From NCBI GenBank assembly GCA_045644325.1, contig JAZRGT010000030.1:5410-69409 (forward strand): DNA of 64,000 nucleotides, given 5' to 3'. The notes beneath the pieces are model-generated. The model was not told the DNA's origin. It ran no database searches and saw nothing but the letters and a program-made list of their open reading frames with translations. The position numbers and the translations under genes were made by a program. Positions 60,002 to 64,000 of the stretch are shown here, in pieces (position 1 is the stretch's first letter; each line of letters starts with the position of its first letter). Source of the DNA: CAG-390 sp045644325 (GTDB lineage Bacteria; Bacillota; Clostridia; Oscillospirales; CAG-272).

Positions 60002-60853
60002 TTAGATAGTTCCCGTTACGCGGATTATGGCACTTCCGGGAATAACGGTTACGACGCCGGTGTTCGGGTTGGTAACGTAGGTTGCCGCGGGAAGTGTTAT
60101 TGCGCCGGGCAGAGAGGAGAAGATGCCCGTTGTCTCATCGTAGTTGTAATTCACACCCTCGGTCCATACTGCGCCGTTATAGGTCACGGTAATATTTTCG
60201 AGTATGGGATCAAAGATATCGCTGACGGTGAGGTCGGAGGTAACGGGAGCGTTACCGCGATTTTCAATGAGAAGGGTGTAGGTCAACGTGCCGTTCTCGG
60301 TTACGGTTTCGGGCGAGAGCGATTTGAGTATCGAAAGCAGAGGCGCGTTTGCGACGCTGATCGTTTCCTCTGCGGTGATATCGCATGGTGCGGAGTTGCC
60401 GGAAACGGTTACTGTGTTGGTGATCTCAGATCCCGCTGTGAGGGGCGCGAACTCATTGGGCACTGCGTTATAGATGATAACGGCGTTGCCTCCCGCGGGG
60501 ATTGAGATACCCGAGAAGCTGAGGGGCGATGCGGTTATGATCGGGGGAGTGGGCTGAAGAACTCCGTTGACGTAGTAGAGGAGTGAACCGAGCACGTAGT
60601 CAAGAGGAGTGACGGAAAGCTCATCGCTGATCGCGAACTCACCGAGATCGTCGGTCAGAGTGAGTCCCGTGAGATTCGTTGCACCCGAATTGATGAGCGC
60701 GACCGCATAGGTGATAACGTCGCCGAGTGCGTAGCTGTCGTTCGACGCTGTCTTGGTTACAGTAAGAGTCTGCAGTATCTCGCCGCTTACGGTGTTCGAG
60801 GTGATCGAATTCGTTCCGTAGGTCAGCGTAGCGCGGTTAAAAAATGTTGCCAT
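60002..60853 (-). CDS. DUF11-type repeat protein
   Basis: The protein has 283 residues from the ATG at 60853, with GAAAGGAAT upstream. It has no signal peptide and no membrane span. After ATFFNRATLTYGTNSITSNT, two DUF11-like Ig-fold repeats follow, marked by VTKTASNDSYALGDVITYAV, NSGATNLTGLTLTDDLGEF, and in the second LLIENRGNAPVTSDLTVSD and FDPILENITV. Such proteins are common in spore-forming Clostridia, possibly on the cell or spore surface, but how they leave the cell is unclear. It is convergent with the mannosidase operon and divergent from nagB. Confidence 0.85.
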   Translation of the reverse strand: MATFFNRATLTYGTNSITSNTVSGEILQTLTVTKTASNDSYALGDVITYAVALINSGATNLTGLTLTDDLGEFAISDELSVTPLDYVLGSLLYYVNGVLQPTPPIITASPLSFSGISIPAGGNAVIIYNAVPNEFAPLTAGSEITNTVTVSGNSAPCDITAEETISVANAPLLSILKSLSPETVTENGTLTYTLLIENRGNAPVTSDLTVSDIFDPILENITVTYNGAVWTEGVNYNYDETTGIFSSLPGAITLPAATYVTNPNTGVVTVIPGSAIIRVTGTI

Positions 60854-60974
60854 AGTTTTATTCCTTTCTCGAATTTTAACTTTGGATGTCGTTGCCATCC
60901 TTTAACATTATATGACACTTTTCGTCAAAACGCGACAAAAGTGAAAAATATTGCTTTATTATTACTTGTAGGTA

Positions 60975-61003
60975 TTGATTTTTGTCCCAAAAACGAGTAT
61001 AAT
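60975..61003 (+). promoter_or_regulatory. Promoter of the nagB unit
   Basis: TTGATT (60975-60980) and TATAAT (60998-61003) have a 17-bp spacer, 36 bp before the ATG. Confidence 0.75.
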
Positions 61004-61039
61004 ATATTCATATTGAAATTTGAAATGAGGTAAATCAAA

Positions 61040-61762
61040 ATGAAATTCATTGTTTGCAAGGATTACGCTGAAATGTCCCGCCGTGCGGCTGACGTTTTCG
61101 TTGACTACATCAAGGCTAACCCCACCGGCATTCTCGGACTTGCTACAGGCTCTTCTCCCGAGGGTATCTACGAGTGCCTGATCGCTGATAACAAGGCAGG
61201 CAAGATCGATTTCTCGGGCATCAAGACCTACAACCTTGACGAGTACTATCCCCTCGAGCCCACCCACGAGCAGAGCTACCGCTACTTTATGAACGATAAG
61301 CTCTTCAATCACGTTAACATCGACAAGGCGAATACATACGTTCCCGACGGTAAGTGCGCTGATCCCGATGCATTCTGCAAGGCTTATGACGAACAGATCG
61401 CAGCAGCGGGCGGCGTAGGCATTCAGCTCCTTGGCGTTGGACGTAACGGTCACATCGGCTTCAACGAGCCCGGCGACGAGCTTATCGGCGCAACTCACCT
61501 TACCTCTCTCTGCGAGAGCACCATCGACGCAAACTCCCGCTTCTTTGAAAGCCGCGACGACGTTCCGCGTCACGCTATCACTATGGGTATGGACGGCATC
61601 CTTTCCGCAGAGTGCATCGTTCTCGTTGCTTCCGGTAAGGAAAAGCACGAGGCAATTGCGGCTCTCCTCAGCGGTAAGTACACCACCAATATTCCCGTAA
61701 CTCTCCTCCGTTCGCACAAGAACGTTTACATCTTCTGCGACGAGGCTGCTTACAACGGCTGA
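61040..61762 (+). CDS. nagB: Glucosamine-6-phosphate deaminase
   Basis: This 240-residue enzyme converts glucosamine-6-phosphate to fructose-6-phosphate and ammonia, joining amino-sugar breakdown to glycolysis. It has LGLATGSSPEGIYECLI (phosphate loop), KTYNLDEYYPLEPTHEQSYR (catalytic Asp), GVGRNGHIGFNEPGDEL (His/Glu; Asn in place of the Asp of the Escherichia enzyme, as usual in Gram-positives) and THLTSLCESTIDANSRFF. Its length matches the short, Bacillus-type enzyme without the allosteric tail. The next gene follows 4 bp later. Confidence 0.95.
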   Translation: MKFIVCKDYAEMSRRAADVFVDYIKANPTGILGLATGSSPEGIYECLIADNKAGKIDFSGIKTYNLDEYYPLEPTHEQSYRYFMNDKLFNHVNIDKANTYVPDGKCADPDAFCKAYDEQIAAAGGVGIQLLGVGRNGHIGFNEPGDELIGATHLTSLCESTIDANSRFFESRDDVPRHAITMGMDGILSAECIVLVASGKEKHEAIAALLSGKYTTNIPVTLLRSHKNVYIFCDEAAYNG

Positions 61763-61766
61763 TAAA

Positions 61767-62318
61767 ATGAGCGTATTTTTCGATAAAGTAAAGAATGAGG
61801 CGGAAACGGTTCTGACCGAGCTTCTTGCTGAGGCTAAGCTGAAAAGGGGTGACATTCTCGTCATCGGCTGTTCTACCTCCGAGGTAGCGGGCGGCAGGAT
61901 CGGCAAGGATTCTTCTGCTGAAGCGGCTGACGCTATTTTCGCTGCGGTCAAGCCTTTACTTGACGAAAAAGGGATATTCCTCGCCGCACAGTGCTGTGAG
62001 CATCTCAACCGCGCACTTATCGTCGAGCGCGAGTGCCTTGAAAAGTATGATCTCCCCGAGGTCTGCGTAATGCCGCATCCTCACGCGGGCGGGTCTTGGG
62101 CAACCAAGGTCTGGAGCGAATTTGACTCCCCTGCCGCAGTAGAGAGCATTGCCGCACACGCGGGTATCGACATCGGTCTTACGCTTATCGGAATGCATCT
62201 GAAAGCGGTTGCGGTGCCTGTTCGCGTGAGCCTTTCAAAGATCGGAAGCGCGACCATCACCTGCGCCCGCACCCGTCCGAAGCTCATCGGCGGATGCAGA
62301 GCGATCTATCCCGATTAA
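61767..62318 (+). CDS. TIGR01440 / UPF0340 family protein
   Basis: This 183-residue protein has the family's blocks ILVIGCSTSEVAGGRIGKDS, IFLAAQCCEHLNRALIVERE and MPHPHAGGSWATKVWSEF, ending in GCRAIYPD. The function is unknown; it is widespread in Bacillota and usually lies near nucleotide or cell-wall genes. Here it is coupled to nagB. Cys residues (CCEH, CST) and a strong Gly-rich loop suggest a nucleotide-like binding pocket, which is inference. Confidence 0.88.
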   Translation: MSVFFDKVKNEAETVLTELLAEAKLKRGDILVIGCSTSEVAGGRIGKDSSAEAADAIFAAVKPLLDEKGIFLAAQCCEHLNRALIVERECLEKYDLPEVCVMPHPHAGGSWATKVWSEFDSPAAVESIAAHAGIDIGLTLIGMHLKAVAVPVRVSLSKIGSATITCARTRPKLIGGCRAIYPD

Positions 62319-62320
62319 TT

Positions 62321-62356
62321 AAAAAAAGAAGCTGACACGGTTCAGCTTCTTTTTTT
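62321..62356 (+). terminator. Terminator of the nagB unit
   Basis: The stem AAAAAAAGAAGCTGA and its complement (62321-62335 with 62342-62356) have a short loop and a run of seven T. Confidence 0.9.
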
Positions 62357-62420
62357 GACAAAATTCACCAATAAAATACATAAAAAGGTCAAAAGGTGTT
62401 AAAAATATTTTTAAATGTGA

Positions 62421-62450
62421 TTGACATTCAGACTAAAAGTGTGATATAAT
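62421..62450 (+). promoter_or_regulatory. Promoter of the minD-like gene
   Basis: TTGACA (62421-62426) and TATAAT (62445-62450) have an 18-bp spacer. Confidence 0.75.
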
Positions 62451-62482
62451 AATATATATATTTCTGCAAGGAGGCTGACCGA

Positions 62483-63292
62483 TTGGAGAACGCAACAAAA
62501 AACGGGATCAAAACCATTTTGATAACCTCCTCTAAAGGCGGAGTCGGAAAATCCACTGTTGCGGCAAATCTTGCGGCGGCTGTTGCGAAAAGGGGCAGAA
62601 ACGTCTTACTCGTTGATTGCGACTTTTCAAACCGTTCGCTCGATTTCATTCTTGGATGTGAGACGGGCGTGGTTTACGATATCTGCGATCTCGCAGTCGG
62701 GCGCGCGGATGAGTCGAAGACGGTGATACATAACGAGCGTGAGCCTCATCTGTTCTTTATCCCCGCTCCTCAATTCAAAGGAGACCGCTTTACTTCAGAA
62801 CAGCTTTCCGATGCTCTGGAGGCTGCCGCGAAGAAATATTTATGCGATCTGATACTGATCGACACGTCGGGCGCAATAGACGGAGCTCTCCCGCTCGTTG
62901 CAGGTGCGGCGGACTGTGCACTGATCGTTACCACGCATCAGCCTATGGCTATCAGATCTGCGGAAAAGACGGGCTATCAGCTTGATGACCTCGGTGTTTG
63001 CGAGCAGTTCCTTATTATCAACCGCTTCGATGCCGACGGCGTGCTTGACGGTGCAGTTCCCGGAATTAATGAGATTATCGATCGCACGCACGTTCAGCTG
63101 ATCGGAGTTGTTCCCGAGTCTGCGGAGCTTGAGAGAGCGCAGGCGAAGGGCGTGCTCGTTGCCGAAATGAGCCGCGACCGCGAGCATGCGGGAGATGCAT
63201 TTGCAGAGATCGCGGGAAGAATTTGCGGAGAAACCGTTCCGCTTATGTCCTACCTTCCCGAAAAAAAGAGAAGAAAAATTCTGAAAATATAG
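62483..63292 (+). CDS. minD: MinD/ParA-type ATPase
   Basis: This 269-residue protein starts at TTG (62483) behind AAGGAGG. It has the deviant Walker A ILITSSKGGVGKSTVAANLA (12-31), switch I LLVDCDFSNRSLDF and Walker B LILIDTSGAIDGALP. VIVTT-like THQPMAIRSAEKTG and a C-terminal segment PLMSYLPEKKRRKILKI that is basic and could be the amphipathic membrane-targeting helix support MinD, the septum-site selector that restrains FtsZ. No minE or minC is adjacent; the downstream gene is methylglyoxal-synthase-like. A ParA or flagellar FlhG role cannot be excluded. Confidence 0.82.
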   Translation: MENATKNGIKTILITSSKGGVGKSTVAANLAAAVAKRGRNVLLVDCDFSNRSLDFILGCETGVVYDICDLAVGRADESKTVIHNEREPHLFFIPAPQFKGDRFTSEQLSDALEAAAKKYLCDLILIDTSGAIDGALPLVAGAADCALIVTTHQPMAIRSAEKTGYQLDDLGVCEQFLIINRFDADGVLDGAVPGINEIIDRTHVQLIGVVPESAELERAQAKGVLVAEMSRDREHAGDAFAEIAGRICGETVPLMSYLPEKKRRKILKI

Positions 63293-63324
63293 TTTATAAA
63301 TAAGCTTGCGAAAGGAATGAGAAA

Positions 63325-63741
63325 ATGGAAATAGCTATCGTTGCGCACGACAAAAAGAAGGAATTGATGGCGGAGTTTTGTACTGCCTATTGCGGCATAC
63401 TCTGCAAGCATAATCTTTGTGCCACAAGTATAACCGCAAAATATATTTCCGAGGCGACGGGACTTAATATCGAGCGTCTTCTTACCGGCGATCACGGCGG
63501 AGAAGAGCAGATAGCCCAGAGGATCGCTTATAATGAGATCGACCTTCTCATTGACTTCCGCGATACAGACCCCGCTGTCCTTGTCAACGAGCGTTCAAAC
63601 GAGCTGCTCCGTCTTTGCGATATGTATAACATCCCTGTCGCTACCAATATAGGTACTGCCGAGGCTCTTATCATCGCGCTCGACCGCGGCGATCTTGATT
63701 GGCGTACCTTTGTCAATCCCCGCAGCTCGCGCAAATATTAA
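63325..63741 (+). CDS. Methylglyoxal-synthase-like protein with altered active site
   Basis: This 138-residue protein clearly has the methylglyoxal-synthase fold: MEIAIVAHDKKKELMAEFCT, CATSITAKYISEATGLNIER, ALIIALDRGDLDWRTF. Compared with the Escherichia enzyme (dihydroxyacetone phosphate to methylglyoxal), His8/Asp9 and Asp80 remain. Asp71, however, is Glu60 (HGGEEQ), and the His98 and Asp101 positions are Val87 and Arg90 in FRDTDPAVLVNERSN. The phosphate loop is also changed (ATGTTG to ATSITA). Normal activity is therefore doubtful; it may bind a phosphate ligand as a regulator or act on another substrate. It lies 32 bp after the MinD-like gene. Confidence 0.8.
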   Translation: MEIAIVAHDKKKELMAEFCTAYCGILCKHNLCATSITAKYISEATGLNIERLLTGDHGGEEQIAQRIAYNEIDLLIDFRDTDPAVLVNERSNELLRLCDMYNIPVATNIGTAEALIIALDRGDLDWRTFVNPRSSRKY

Positions 63742-63757
63742 AAATTGAAATTACCCC

Positions 63758-63786
63758 TTGACAAATCAGGTGCCGAGGTGTATAAT
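63758..63786 (+). promoter_or_regulatory. Promoter of the T-box-regulated transcript
   Basis: TTGACA (63758-63763) and TATAAT (63781-63786) have a 17-bp spacer, just ahead of the T-box leader. Confidence 0.82.
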
Positions 63787-63792
63787 ATTATC

Positions 63793-63960
63793 TTGTAATG
63801 CAACGGACAAGTCCTTGCCAAGCTCCGTCTCCAGAGAGAAAGCGCACGCTGAAAGCTTTCGTCGAAGCCGCAAAGGGTACCACCGGTGTGTCATTTTGAA
63901 TACTTATTTTAAGTTATAAGTTCGGGTGGAACCGCGCAGTATAAACAGGGCCCTGCCAGG
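63793..63960 (+). promoter_or_regulatory. T-box riboswitch leader
   Basis: Transcription from the promoter at 63758-63786 gives a structured leader with AGAGAGAAAGC...GCTGAAAGCTTTCG (Stem I features) and then the T-box core GGGTGGAACCGCG at 63924-63936, preceded by AAGTTC. T-boxes bind uncharged tRNA and relieve termination of an aminoacyl-tRNA synthetase, amino-acid biosynthesis or transport gene. The regulated gene lies past the window end. I could not fix the specifier codon; a stretch GGTACCACC near 63877-63885 is one candidate region (an ACC threonine codon would be possible). Confidence 0.85.
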
Positions 63961-64000
63961 CGAGGCGGGTGGGGGGGGGGGTGGGTTTAGGGATGAAGGA
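63961..64000. other. G-rich contig end, probable sequencing artefact
   Basis: An 11-base G run (63971-63981) lies within GGGTG-type low-complexity DNA and continues the T-box terminator arm into sequence that forms no visible hairpin. It looks like poly-G read error at a contig end. No gene is supported here. Confidence 0.7.

Noticed and set aside
61040..61762. NagB with Asn in place of an active-site Asp as another degenerate enzyme
   Set aside because: Gram-positive NagB proteins normally read NGHIGFNEP here, so the residue is ordinary for the group.
1..64000. tRNA, rRNA, CRISPR arrays, prophage or IS genes
   Set aside because: I looked for cloverleaf-like segments, transposases, integrases and phage structural proteins and saw none.

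Overview
The window reads as a chromosomal piece of an anaerobic Gram-positive bacterium of the Clostridia (Bacillota), most likely a gut or rumen species. The grounds are the Rnf membrane complex, a T-box leader, TTGACA/TATAAT promoters almost always spaced 17 bp, AGGAGG-type ribosome sites, many short lipoproteins with a Thr/Glu-rich linker, an MFS/GH2 sugar-use gene and clustered carbohydrate enzymes. This rests on gene content and sequence style; no rRNA or universal marker is present to place it more finely. I see no tRNA, rRNA, CRISPR array, prophage or insertion sequence. The last ~35 bases are G-rich and look like a bad contig end.

Layout. 1-4.6 kb: an MFS permease fused in frame to a GH2 glycosidase (cut by the window edge), divergent from a sugar isomerase-ktrB-ktrA operon. 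4.6-8 kb: a small HTH-like protein and an MBOAT/AlgJ-like pair, both lacking their usual catalytic residues. 8-14 kb: a GLUG-like wall protein, an HPr paralogue without its histidine, an orphan GyrB/ParE-type subunit and a secreted EEP-type lipoprotein. 14-15 kb: a MITE-like inverted repeat and a BFD-type ferredoxin. 15-17.6 kb: a Ste24-like protease and a MATE exporter. 17.7-22 kb: an rnfDGEAB operon with no rnfC and a double-domain RnfG, started by a consensus promoter. 22-27 kb: a solute-binding lipoprotein, an AraC regulator, a metallo-beta-lactamase lipoprotein and a histidine phosphatase. 27-34 kb: rtcB with three uncharacterised proteins, tandem WYL proteins, a membrane protein, a nitroreductase and a methyltransferase. 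34-38 kb: a second MITE-like repeat and a six-gene operon (GNAT, propeller-like, M20, Bcp, ABM, YbaK). 38-42 kb: a propeller-like lipoprotein, an Fe-ADH and an XRE regulator with a palindromic operator. 42-50.7 kb: a seven-gene operon (GH99-like lipoprotein, trkA, trkH, GNAT, two Gfo/Idh/MocA oxidoreductases, sugar isomerase). 50.8-54.2 kb: two hydrolases, exonuclease III, a NUDIX protein and a cupin. 54.3-60 kb: aldo-keto reductase, malQ and a GH38 mannosidase. 60-64 kb: a DUF11 protein, nagB, a TIGR01440 protein, a MinD-like ATPase, a methylglyoxal-synthase-like protein with altered active site, and a T-box leader.

How it fits together. Much of the region concerns carbohydrate harvest (GH2, GH38, GH77, GH71/99-like, Gfo/Idh, isomerases, NagB), with membrane energetics (Rnf) and potassium uptake. 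Two recurring themes stand out. The first is co-transcription of potassium-uptake genes with sugar-isomerase genes, seen in two separate operons. The second is a set of recognisable folds that have lost catalytic residues (MBOAT, AlgJ-like, HPr, methylglyoxal synthase). Three otherwise different lipoproteins also share what looks like one N-terminal module.
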